Source: an uncultured Collinsella sp.
Lineage (GTDB): Bacteria > Actinomycetota > Coriobacteriia > Coriobacteriales > Coriobacteriaceae
Assembly: GCA_900544385.1 (NCBI GenBank)
Contig: UQVD01000082.1
Span: forward strand, 1-8,763
Length of the DNA: 8,763 nucleotides
Direction of reading: 5' to 3'
Numbering within the stretch: position 1 is the stretch's first letter; every line of letters begins with the position of its first letter. Under the pieces are notes generated by a model that saw only the letters and a program-made list of their open reading frames with translations, did no database searches and was not told where the DNA came from. Shown piece by piece: positions 1 through 5,983 of this stretch. A program made the position numbers and the translations under genes.

Positions 1-49
1 ATCTACACACTGCATATCGTCGGCAGCGTCAGATGTGTATAAGAGACAG
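1..49 (+). other. Illumina Nextera i5 adapter left on the contig end (artefact)
   Basis: This is not genomic DNA. Bases 1-8 (ATCTACAC) are the end of the P5 primer. Bases 9-16 (ACTGCATA) match the Nextera i5 index known as S506/N506. Bases 17-30 (TCGTCGGCAGCGTC) are the read-1 adapter, and 31-49 are the 19-base Tn5 mosaic end finishing in AAGAGACAG. The genome begins at base 50. Reading through the adapter on the minus strand adds the spurious residues LSLIHI to the C-terminus of the glgP fragment, a familiar signature of this contamination. The segment should be trimmed before any homology or composition work. Confidence 0.98.
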
Positions 50-970
50 GTTCGCGCCGTGCTCCTTCTCAAAGGTGTCGAGCAGGCTGTAGATGCCGGC
101 CGAGACAAACAGGTACTCCTGCTTCAGGCGCAGCAGACGGCCGTGCTCGCCGGCGTCGTTGGGGTAGAGGATGGCGCTGATGGCCTCGGCCTCGGCGCGC
201 TCGGCGTCTGCCAGGGCGTAGTCGCCGCGGTTGAAAGCCTCCAGATCGAAGTGCTCCTCGACCGGCTCAGCGGCCCAGACGCGCAGCTTGTTGACGGTCT
301 CGCCGGCATAGCCCACGACGGGGATATCATAAGGGACGGCCAGGATATCCTGCGTGTCCACCGTGCGGTAGAACGTGCGGCCGTTCTCCTCAAAGCCCTC
401 GACGTGGCCACCAAACTTAATGGTCACGGCCTTATCCTGACGGCGGACCTCCCAGGGATAGCCGTGGGTGAGCCACTCGTCGGTAGCCTCGACCTGGCTG
501 CCGTTAACGATCTCCTGCTTAAACAGGCCGTAGCGGTAGCGCATGCCGTTGCCGTAGCCGGCAATGCCCTCGGCTGCCATGGAATCCAGGAAGCATGCTG
601 CAAGACGGCCCAGGCCACCGTTGCCCAGCGCCGGATCGGGCTCCTGGTTCTCGATGACGGACAGGTCGAAGCCCATGTCGCCGAGCGCCTCGGCGACCAT
701 GTCGCGCACGCCAAAGTTGAGCAGGTAGTTGTCGAGCAGGCGGCCGATCAAAAACTCGATCGAGAAGTAGTACACGCGCTTCTTGCCCTCGGCGGTGGCG
801 CGGGCGTCGCTCTTGGTGGCAACGGTGCGTGCCTTCTCGGCCACGAGCTTGGCCAGGGCGTTAAAGCGGTCGAGGTCGCTGGCGGCCTCGACGCTCTTGC
901 CGCTGATGCTCATGACGGCATCGCGATAGAGCTCGGTAAACTCCTGCTTGTTGTCGAAGATCTTATTCAT
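50..970 (-). CDS. glgP: Glycogen/alpha-glucan phosphorylase, N-terminal part (cut by contig end)
   Basis: Phosphorolysis of alpha-1,4-glucan chains to glucose-1-phosphate in the cytoplasm (GT35 family, PLP-dependent). The 307 genomic residues are the N-terminal third to half of a protein that is usually about 750-850 aa. Family blocks are clear: YYFSIEFLIGR (67-77), EPDPALGNGGLGRLAACFLDS (110-130, the glycine-rich substrate/phosphate region), GYGNGMRYRYGLFKQ (138-152) and ILYPNDAGEHGRLLRLKQEY (267-286). The PLP-binding lysine lies in the missing C-terminal part, so catalytic competence cannot be judged. The ATG at 970 is preceded by GGAAGGAACGT, a good ribosome-binding site (AAGGA, about 5 nt spacing). 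It lies 93 nt downstream of glgB on the same strand, so co-transcription as glgB-glgP is likely. The real 3' end is off the contig; the last six apparent residues are adapter. Confidence 0.95.
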
Positions 971-1023
971 ACGTTCCTTCCCCCGGGGATGTTTCTCCCG
1001 GAACGGTTATGACTTGTATCCTA

Positions 1024-1038
1024 CGCCCCGGCGGGGCG
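1024..1038 (-). other. GC-rich hairpin in the glgB-glgP intergenic gap
   Basis: CGCCCC (1024-1029) and GGGGCG (1033-1038) form a perfect 6-bp stem over a 3-nt loop, between the glgB stop and the glgP start. There is no T-run after it on the minus strand, so it is not a canonical intrinsic terminator. A second small stem, GTAACA/TGTTAC (1052-1067), overlaps the glgB stop codon. Either could stabilise the glgB 3' end or set different glgB and glgP levels; this is inference. Confidence 0.4.
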
Positions 1039-1063
1039 GGTAATTACAGTGGTAACACCTTTG

Positions 1064-3295
1064 TTACGCTTTCTTGGCAGGATCCTTAACGGCAGCTGCC
1101 TTGGCCTTGGAAGCAGCCTTCTTGGCCGTGGTGGACTTGGCCGAAGCCTTGGCGGCGGGCTTGGCAGCCTTCGCCTTAGCCGGAGCCTTCTTAGCAGCTG
1201 CGGCCTTGGGCTTCACCGAGGACATGCGCTTGCGCGTCGCCTTCTTGGGCTCCTCGACCACGGGCGGCTTATAGCTGCTGGGACCGCGGCGCTTAAGCAC
1301 CACGCCTGCAAGGCCGGGCACCTTAATCTCGATGGAGTCCATCTGCCCGTTCCAGGGATAGGGCTCGCTCGAGCAGGTGTAGGGCTCCTCACCGGCGTAT
1401 CCGCTGCCGCCAAACTCGGGACGGTCGGAATCGAAGATGACCTCCCAGTCACCCTCGCGCGGCACGCCCACGCGGAAGCTCTCGTAGCTCGCCGGGTCAA
1501 AGTTGATCAGAATCACCAGGTCGTTATCGACGTCCTCGCCCTGGCGCACAAAGCTCACGATGGACTGCTTGGAGTTGTCCGCGTCGATCCAGGTAAAGCC
1601 GTCGTCGGTGTAGCCGCGCTCGTATAGGGCGGGCTCGGCGGTGTACAGATGGTTGAGCGCCTTGATAAACGCCTGATGATGACGGTGAGTCTCGTACTCC
1701 TCGGTCAGGAACCACTGGATGGACTCGTAGTAGCGCCACTCGATAAACTGGCCGATCTCGTTGCCCATAAAGTTGAGCTTTGCACCGGGGTGCGTCATCT
1801 GGTAGAAGGCCAGCGTGCGCAGGCCGGCAAACTGGCGCCACCAGTCGCCCGGCATGCGGCCGATCAGCGAGCACTTGCCGTGCACGACCTCGTCGTGGCT
1901 GAGCGGGCAAATGAAGTTCTCGGTAAAGGCGTACATGATGGAGAACGTGAGCAGGCCGTGGTTGCCGGGACGCCACGGAAAATCGGTCTGCATGTAGTGC
2001 AGGGTGTCGTTCATCCAGCCCATGTCCCACTTGTAGTGGAAGCCTAGGCCGCCGTCCTGCGGCGGATAGGTCACGAGCGGCCACGCGGTGGACTCCTCGG
2101 CCATCATCATCACGTCGGGGTAGTGCGCCTCCACGGCGCAGTTGACCTGGCGAATGAACGCGCTGGCGTCCAGGTCCTCCTCGGTACCGTACTTGTTGAA
2201 CTTCTTTTGGCCGGGATCATCGATGCCAAAGTTGAGGTACAGCATGCTGGACACGCCGTCCATGCGAATGCCATCCACGTGGAAGTTCTCGAGCCAATAC
2301 AGTACGTTGGAGACCAGGAAGGAGCGGACCTCGCCGCGGGCGAAGTCAAACTTGTGCGTGCCCCAGTTGGGGTGAATCTCGTGCTCAAACAGCATGTGAC
2401 CGTTAAAGGTGGCAAGGCCGTGGGAGTCGGCGCAAAAACCGCCGGGCACCCAGTCCATAATCACGCCGATACCCGCCTCGTGGCACGCATCGATAAAGTG
2501 CATGAGCTGCTGCGGGTTGCCGTAGCGCGATGTGGCGGCATAGTAGCCGGTCGTCTGGTAGCCCCAGGAGCCGTCGAAGGGATGCTCCATGAGCGGCATG
2601 ACCTCGATATGCGTATAGCCCATGTCGCGCACGTAGTCTACGAGCTCAACCGACAGGTCGTCGTAGGTGTAGAACTCGCCGCGCTGCGCGGGGAAGGGAT
2701 CCATGGGACCGGGGTAGTTGCCGTACTCGTCTGGCTCGCCCTGTGGCGCGTCGCCGTGGCGCTTCCACGAGCCAATATGCACCTCGTAGATGTTGAGCGG
2801 CTGCGACATGTGGTTGTGGGCGGCGCGGCGCTTGAGCCACGTGGCGTCGTTCCACTTGTAGCCATCAAGGGTCCACAGCACGCTCGCCGTTCCCGGAGGG
2901 CACTCGGCCTTAAAGGCGTACGGATCGGCCTTGTAGAGCTTTTCGCCCTCGTTGGTCTCGATGAGGTATTTATAGAGCTGGCCCTGCTCGGCGCCAGGAA
3001 TAAAACCTTCCCAAATAGCGCTCGTATGCATGGGCACCAGCGGGTTGGCTTCCTCGTCCCAGTCGTTAAATTCGCCAATGACATGGACGCTCTTTACGTC
3101 GGGCGCCCAAACGCAAAAGCGCCAGCCACGCGTACGGTTCTGCGTGTCGGGGTGAGCGCCCATCTTTTCCCAGCTGCGCTCCCACGTACCGATGCCAAAC
3201 AGGTAGACATCGTCCTTGGTGAGCTCCGGTGCATGCGGGGCGGCTTTGCGGGTAGCAGGCTTTTTGGTTGCTGGCTTTAGCTTTGTATCGCTCAC
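1064..3295 (-). CDS. glgB: 1,4-alpha-glucan branching enzyme with Lys/Ala-rich tails
   Basis: Transfers alpha-1,4 segments to make the alpha-1,6 branches of glycogen (GH13 family, cytoplasmic). Numbering from the GTG at 3295 gives 743 aa. Visible parts are a K/A/P-rich N-terminus (about 2-25), a CBM48-type domain (WRFCVWAP...GEFNDWD, about 58-145), the GH13 barrel and a C-terminal beta domain. Catalytic residues are present: nucleophile D346 in DGIRMD, acid/base E400 in AEEST, and D468 in SHDEVVHGK. Region I reads DWVPGGF (281-287), where branching enzymes normally have DWVPxHF, so the usual His is Gly286. The last 63 residues (681-743) are almost only Lys, Ala, Ser, Thr and Pro, like a histone H1 tail, and are not part of the usual enzyme. 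The start is uncertain. GTG 3295 has a weak GGGA 6-7 nt upstream; ATG 3307 or 3310 lack a ribosome-binding site, and the reading frame stays open to a TTG at 3355. Followed by glgP. Confidence 0.95.
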   Translation of the reverse strand: MSDTKLKPATKKPATRKAAPHAPELTKDDVYLFGIGTWERSWEKMGAHPDTQNRTRGWRFCVWAPDVKSVHVIGEFNDWDEEANPLVPMHTSAIWEGFIPGAEQGQLYKYLIETNEGEKLYKADPYAFKAECPPGTASVLWTLDGYKWNDATWLKRRAAHNHMSQPLNIYEVHIGSWKRHGDAPQGEPDEYGNYPGPMDPFPAQRGEFYTYDDLSVELVDYVRDMGYTHIEVMPLMEHPFDGSWGYQTTGYYAATSRYGNPQQLMHFIDACHEAGIGVIMDWVPGGFCADSHGLATFNGHMLFEHEIHPNWGTHKFDFARGEVRSFLVSNVLYWLENFHVDGIRMDGVSSMLYLNFGIDDPGQKKFNKYGTEEDLDASAFIRQVNCAVEAHYPDVMMMAEESTAWPLVTYPPQDGGLGFHYKWDMGWMNDTLHYMQTDFPWRPGNHGLLTFSIMYAFTENFICPLSHDEVVHGKCSLIGRMPGDWWRQFAGLRTLAFYQMTHPGAKLNFMGNEIGQFIEWRYYESIQWFLTEEYETHRHHQAFIKALNHLYTAEPALYERGYTDDGFTWIDADNSKQSIVSFVRQGEDVDNDLVILINFDPASYESFRVGVPREGDWEVIFDSDRPEFGGSGYAGEEPYTCSSEPYPWNGQMDSIEIKVPGLAGVVLKRRGPSSYKPPVVEEPKKATRKRMSSVKPKAAAAKKAPAKAKAAKPAAKASAKSTTAKKAASKAKAAAVKDPAKKA

Positions 3296-3395
3296 GTTTG
3301 ATCCCATCATGACGCGGCAGCGTGTTGCCTTGGTGACTAGATGCGAAAGGTCCAAGGCTGCACGAATCGAAGGGACGGCGATAGTTCTATGATTC

Positions 3396-3421
3396 GTTCC
3401 ACCTCGCGTGCTCGGTGGAAC
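3396..3421. repeat. Inverted repeat GTTCCACC/GGTGGAAC upstream of glgB
   Basis: GTTCCACC (3396-3403) and GGTGGAAC (3414-3421) form a perfect 8-bp inverted repeat separated by 10 nt. It lies about 100 nt upstream of the glgB start and downstream of the candidate glgB promoter, so it would be in the 5' leader. It could be an RNA hairpin or a protein-binding site. There is no T-run after it on the minus strand. Confidence 0.4.
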
Positions 3422-3507
3422 TTTCGGCAGAAACTACGATAACACCTGTACGTTAGTTTTATGGACGAAAGTGGATTTGCGGGGGCGTTTAATCGGTAAG
3501 CGCCATG

Positions 3508-3537
3508 TTTATACCACTGGCAGAATTGCCGTGGTAA
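3508..3537 (-). promoter_or_regulatory. Candidate sigma-70-type promoter for glgB
   Basis: On the minus strand TTACCA (3537-3532) and TATAAA (3513-3508) are separated by 18 nt. This gives a 4/6 match at -35 and a good -10. It would start a glgB leader of roughly 200 nt. The -35 box is inside the left arm of the TGGTAAAAC/GTTTTACCA palindrome, so a protein bound there would block polymerase. The prediction is from sequence alone. Confidence 0.4.
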
Positions 3538-3557
3538 AACTCTTGACAGTTTTACCA
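3532..3557. promoter_or_regulatory. Palindromic operator candidate TGGTAAAAC-N8-GTTTTACCA
   Basis: A perfect 9-bp inverted repeat (3532-3540 and 3549-3557) with an 8-nt spacer containing most of TTGACA (3543-3548). It sits between the divergently transcribed glgB and HAD-phosphatase genes and overlaps the candidate glgB -35 box. The same half-site recurs at 3589-3597 and, as TTTACCA, at 3613-3619. The arrangement fits a dimeric or tetrameric repressor or activator controlling one or both directions. The binding protein cannot be named from this window. Confidence 0.5.
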
Positions 3558-3588
3558 ATTAGGATTTCAAAACTGTTAGGCTGACGTT

Positions 3589-3619
3589 TGGTAAAACGTT
3601 TTTAGCAGGTTGTTTACCA
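3589..3619. promoter_or_regulatory. Second GGTAAAAC half-site pair upstream of the HAD gene
   Basis: TGGTAAAAC (3589-3597) and GTTTACCA (3612-3619) form an imperfect inverted pair. The left copy is also embedded in the self-complementary AAAACGTTTT (3593-3602) with a central CG, which resembles LacI-family operators. It ends 22 nt before the HAD gene ATG, so binding here would affect that gene most directly. No convincing -10 box for plus-strand transcription was found nearby. Confidence 0.4.
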
Positions 3620-3641
3620 TTTGACATCGAAAGGCTCGTTT

Positions 3642-4331
3642 ATGAACCACATCGCTGCTCCAAGTGTTGCTTTTATTTTCGATTGCGACGGAACACTGGT
3701 TAATAGCTCCCCCGTCTGGGGCCATGCGCAGACCGAGTTGTTGCACCGTCACGGCATTGATGTAACGGTCGACGATTTTGCCCAATTTGAACATCTTTCG
3801 CTGGAGGACGAGTGCCAGGCCTACCACGACGCGTGGGGCATTGGCGCGAATGGCGAGGAGCTGTATCGCGAGCTGGGTGAGATTTTGATTGATGGGTACT
3901 CCAAGGTACCGCCGCGCGAGGGACTCCTGGCGTTTCTGGAGCAGGCGAAGGCGGCGGGCATTGCCATGTGCGTGGCCACGTCCACGCCGGCCGAACTGGT
4001 GCAGTCCGCCATTGCGGCTGCTGGCCTTGATCGCTATATGGAGTTTATTACCACGACGGGCGAGGCGGGGCGCTCCAAGCGGTTCCCCGATGTGTACGAA
4101 CTGGCGCTGCGTCGCCTGGAAGAGCGCGACGGGCATAAGTTCGAGCGCGCTTGGGTATTTGAGGACGCCGTCTTTGGACTTAAGAGTTCTGGTACTGCAG
4201 GCTTTAAGCGCGTGGGCATCTATGATCCGCACGGCCGTATGGAGCGCGATGAGGTGCGTGCCAATTGCGACATCTTTATCGACAGCTATGAGGACCTGGA
4301 CCTGGCCCGCGTGCTTTCGTTTGAGGGTTAG
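3642..4331 (+). CDS. HAD-superfamily phosphatase (beta-phosphoglucomutase-like)
   Basis: Predicted cytoplasmic phosphohydrolase or phosphomutase of the haloacid dehalogenase superfamily, 229 aa, with a C1-type helical cap. Motif I is FIFDCDGTLVNSS, with nucleophile D14 and acid/base D16. Motif II is CVATST (T113/S114). The motif III lysine is K146 in RSKRFPD, followed by motif IV VFEDAVFGLKSS (E174, D175). All catalytic elements are intact. The ATG at 3642 is chosen because AAAGG (3630-3634) lies 7 nt upstream; the frame is open back to a TTG at 3621 with no ribosome-binding site. The next gene starts 9 nt after its stop, so the two are probably one transcript. The substrate is unknown: the beta-phosphoglucomutase resemblance and the glycogen genes next door hint at a sugar phosphate, while the downstream gene would suit a thiamine-phosphate substrate. 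Confidence 0.88.
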   Translation: MNHIAAPSVAFIFDCDGTLVNSSPVWGHAQTELLHRHGIDVTVDDFAQFEHLSLEDECQAYHDAWGIGANGEELYRELGEILIDGYSKVPPREGLLAFLEQAKAAGIAMCVATSTPAELVQSAIAAAGLDRYMEFITTTGEAGRSKRFPDVYELALRRLEERDGHKFERAWVFEDAVFGLKSSGTAGFKRVGIYDPHGRMERDEVRANCDIFIDSYEDLDLARVLSFEG

Positions 4332-4340
4332 GCGAGAGCC

Positions 4341-4982
4341 GTGGCTTGCAAAGTATTAGTGGTTTGCGGCTCGCCTGTGGTGTTGAGCCCCGAGTTGCTG
4401 TGCCACCTGGCAGGGGAGTGCGACCACATCGTAGCCGTAGACCGCGGCCTGGACGCCCTGTTGGGCGCTGGCCTGAGCTGCGACGTCTACGTGGGCGATG
4501 CCGACACCGTAAGCGATGAGGGACGCGCTCTGGTCGATGCCGCTGTCGATTTTGAAGTAGAACGCCACAACCCCTACAAGGACTATACCGATCTAGCACT
4601 AGCGCTAGACACCATCCGCCGCCGCTGGCCGGGTGCCGAGGTGGTTGCGACCTGCGCCACTGGCGGTCGTCCCGACATGGCTCTGTCTGTGTTAGGGCTA
4701 CTGGCAGGTTATGTGGACGCCCCCGTCTGGATCGAAGAAGACGATGTGACGGCCAGAATCCTGCATCAGGACGAGACCTGGACTATCGAGGGCGCCGAAG
4801 GCAAAACCTTCTCCATCGTCGCCATAGCCCCCCACACAGAGATAAGCGAACACGGCCTAGAGTGGGAGCTAGACCACAGCTCCCTAGGCCTGTTGGCCGA
4901 CACAGGCATCTCTAATGTCGTAAGGAAAACGGCCAAGATCCAAGTCCACCAAGGAACGGCGATCGCCTATCTTTACAAGTAA
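4341..4982 (+). CDS. thiN: Thiamine diphosphokinase (thiamine pyrophosphokinase)
   Basis: Transfers pyrophosphate from ATP to thiamine to make the cofactor thiamine diphosphate; cytoplasmic, 213 aa, normal family length. The N-terminal catalytic domain has AVDRGLDALLGAG (32-44), VGDADT (51-56, the family's GDFDS acidic motif) and KDYTDLALALD (80-90). ATGGRPDMALSVLGLL (106-121) corresponds to the family's ATGGRxDH block, with Met113 where His is usual. The C-terminal half (about 140-213) fits the small beta-rich thiamine-binding domain. The GTG start at 4341 has AGGCGAG upstream, 4-8 nt away, overlapping the end of the HAD gene, so translational coupling is likely. No TPP riboswitch is evident upstream. 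Identity rests on motifs; the motif changes leave some doubt about substrate. Confidence 0.82.
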   Translation: MACKVLVVCGSPVVLSPELLCHLAGECDHIVAVDRGLDALLGAGLSCDVYVGDADTVSDEGRALVDAAVDFEVERHNPYKDYTDLALALDTIRRRWPGAEVVATCATGGRPDMALSVLGLLAGYVDAPVWIEEDDVTARILHQDETWTIEGAEGKTFSIVAIAPHTEISEHGLEWELDHSSLGLLADTGISNVVRKTAKIQVHQGTAIAYLYK

Positions 4983-4997
4983 GGTGCCGCCGCGTGA

Positions 4998-5079
4998 GGG
5001 TTTTATCGGGACGGTGGGTTAATTGACTGATTTTGCCGAAGTCAAAATCAGTCAATTCAGCCCCGTCCCAGGAAAACCC
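4998..5079. repeat. Large nested inverted repeat after the HAD-thiN pair
   Basis: Three nested pairs of arms: GGGTTTT (4998-5004)/AAAACCC (5073-5079), GGGACGG (5008-5014)/CCGTCCC (5063-5069) and AATTGACTGATTTTG (5021-5035)/CAAAATCAGTCAATT (5043-5057). The innermost stem is 15 bp without a mismatch over the 7-nt loop CCGAAGT. The element begins 15 nt after the thiN stop. There is no T-run on either side, so it is not a classic terminator. It could be a REP- or MITE-like dispersed repeat or an mRNA 3'-end stabiliser. No transposase is nearby. Confidence 0.75.
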
Positions 5080-5111
5080 GTAAGGCAGGGTAACTACCCC
5101 AAAAAAAGTCC

Positions 5112-5140
5112 TTGCATCCCCGAAGATCTTCCCCTATAGT
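5112..5140 (+). promoter_or_regulatory. Promoter of tRNA-Ala
   Basis: TTGCAT (5112-5117) and TATAGT (5135-5140) are separated by exactly 17 nt, and the mature tRNA begins 14 nt after the -10 box. Close match to a vegetative sigma-70-type promoter. Confidence 0.75.
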
Positions 5141-5153
5141 ACTACCTCGTCAC

Positions 5154-5229
5154 GGGGGCGTAGCTCAGCTGGGAGAGCGCTTGACTGGCAGTCAAGAGGT
5201 CAGGGGTTCGATCCCCCTCGTCTCCACCA
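5154..5229 (+). tRNA. tRNA-Ala (anticodon GGC)
   Basis: A complete 76-nt cloverleaf with encoded CCA. The acceptor stem is GGGGGCG/CGTCTCC (5154-5160 and 5219-5225), giving the G3-U70 wobble pair that is the alanine identity element. The D-arm is GCTC/GAGC. The anticodon stem is CTTGA/TCAAG around loop CTGGCAG, with anticodon GGC at 5187-5189 reading GCC. The T-arm is AGGGG/CCCCT around TTCGATC. The discriminator base is A (5226) and CCA is 5227-5229. It is a single-gene unit with its own promoter and terminator. Confidence 0.98.
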
Positions 5230-5239
5230 TCGTGAATGC

Positions 5240-5267
5240 AAGGCCACTCAATCGAGTGGCCTTTTTT
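5240..5267 (+). terminator. Rho-independent terminator of tRNA-Ala
   Basis: Perfect 10-bp stem AAGGCCACTC (5240-5249)/GAGTGGCCTT (5254-5263) with loop AATC and a run of six T (5262-5267). It follows the tRNA by 10 nt. Confidence 0.95.
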
Positions 5268-5610
5268 CATTTGCATACGATATTAAGTGGCCTGAACTGC
5301 GTTTTTGCAAAATATGCAAATTGCTTTCCTGTTCAAGTTCGCCGTCAGTAGTAGTTGTCGCAAAATTTGCGACAACTACACCCCAAAAAGTTGCGCAATT
5401 ACCTTCCCGGTTTTGTACAAAGTTTGTTAGCCAAACTTAATAGTTTGAGCAATTCACGCCGCCAGCAATACAACTCAGGCTGTGCTCACCAACCCACACA
5501 CCCCCATAAACCTGCGGCAATGTATGCTAGACGGCTCGATATCCCCCATAACCACGGCAAATAAACAATATGTTGCTCAACACGCACCAAAACGTATGGG
5601 CCACCTGCTG
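5268..5610. other. Gene-free AT-richer spacer
   Basis: No convincing coding sequence. Apart from the 29-bp palindrome, I see TGCAAA repeated at 5305-5320, TTGCGCAA (5391-5398), and a small inverted repeat CAAACT/AGTTTG near 5433-5448. These fit an upstream regulatory region for the polysaccharide operon, but no specific regulator can be recognised. Confidence 0.5.
5351..5379. repeat. 29-bp perfect palindrome
   Basis: A 14-bp arm, GTAGTTGTCGCAAA (5351-5364), is followed by one central A and its exact complement (5366-5379). It lies in an AT-rich gene-free stretch between the tRNA terminator and the polysaccharide operon. No T-run follows it, so it is not an obvious terminator. It may be a protein-binding site or part of a dispersed repeat. 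Confidence 0.7.
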
Positions 5611-5619
5611 TGCTATGAT
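5611..5619 (+). promoter_or_regulatory. Candidate extended -10 promoter of the polysaccharide operon
   Basis: TGCTATGAT (5611-5619) matches an extended -10 element (TGn followed by TATGAT, 5/6). The -35 position (AACGTA, 5591-5596) is poor, as is common for extended -10 promoters. Transcription from here would give a leader of about 460 nt before the LoaP-like gene, containing both hairpins described below. Confidence 0.4.
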
Positions 5620-5824
5620 TACTAACGTTACATAGGTTCAACTGTGTTCTCGGCTCCAGCAAGCCGCTAAGCGCAGGGTCGATCAGCATCCGGCCGTAAC
5701 GGCGGTGCCAGAAAAACCACGAGCTCCAATAGCGTCGTCATGCGTATCGCATCGAATGACTTTGCTCTTGTCTATGTGCAAGCTGTTCTTTCGAATCGAT
5801 ATCTCATGATAGAGCGCAGCAGTC

Positions 5825-5890
5825 CTTCAGCTGTTTGCGTGCGGTTCAGTTTTGTTCCCGCTTGACTGGGCCGCACGCAGCCAGCTGGGG
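5825..5890 (+). promoter_or_regulatory. Long leader RNA hairpin, possible attenuator/antiterminator
   Basis: Bases 5825-5850 pair with 5890-5865: of 26 positions, 20 are Watson-Crick, 5 are G-U and one (5834/5881) is mismatched, over a 14-nt loop (5851-5864). The core is GCGTGCGG/CCGCACGC. The right arm can also pair in other ways. GGCCGC (5869-5874) with GCGGTC (5893-5898) is directly followed by TTTTT (5899-5903), a terminator-like form. GACGCGG (5890-5896) can pair with CCGCGTC (5915-5921). Mutually exclusive folds ahead of a NusG-like gene suggest transcriptional control of the operon. Pairing is seen; function is inferred. Confidence 0.5.
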
Positions 5891-5983
5891 ACGCGGTCTT
5901 TTTGCGATACACGTCCGCGTCTCTAGCCACTGCACTCATACATACCGTTCACGGTGGGGCAGAGCCACGTGCTTGTCTAACTG

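Noticed and set aside
35..1012. Long plus-strand open frame opposite glgP (also 1049-1627, 1649-2047 and 2123-3280 opposite glgB)
   Set aside because: High-GC antisense shadows. The minus-strand frames carry unmistakable GlgP and GlgB motifs; the plus-strand frames have low-complexity Leu/Val/Gly composition and no recognisable domains. The first even begins in adapter sequence.
3337..3558. 73-codon minus-strand frame upstream of glgB
   Set aside because: It overlaps the candidate promoter and operator sites, has no domain features and no good ribosome-binding site.
3621..3626. TTGACA as a -35 box, or the TTG as start of the HAD gene
   Set aside because: It is too close to the HAD start codon for a promoter of that gene, and as a start it has no ribosome-binding site, whereas ATG 3642 has AAAGG at 7 nt.
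5154..5267. tRNA-Ala as an integration site for a mobile element
   Set aside because: The tRNA is intact with its own terminator; no integrase and no repeat of the tRNA 3' end was seen in the window.
5112..5351. 79-codon frame crossing the tRNA
   Set aside because: It translates the tRNA-Ala itself (giving the familiar false VRGSIPL-type string), and it overlaps the tRNA promoter and terminator.
5355..5564. 69-codon frame in the spacer (also 5486-5689 minus and 5835-6053 plus)
   Set aside because: No ribosome-binding site, no recognisable protein features, atypical composition; two overlap palindromes or leader hairpins. Only the last 17 codons of the third are kept as a possible leader peptide.
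5698..5710. GGCGGTGCC as an RfaH ops-like element
   Set aside because: Only the first few bases resemble ops (GGCGGTAG...); the conserved remainder is missing and the protein is LoaP-like rather than RfaH.
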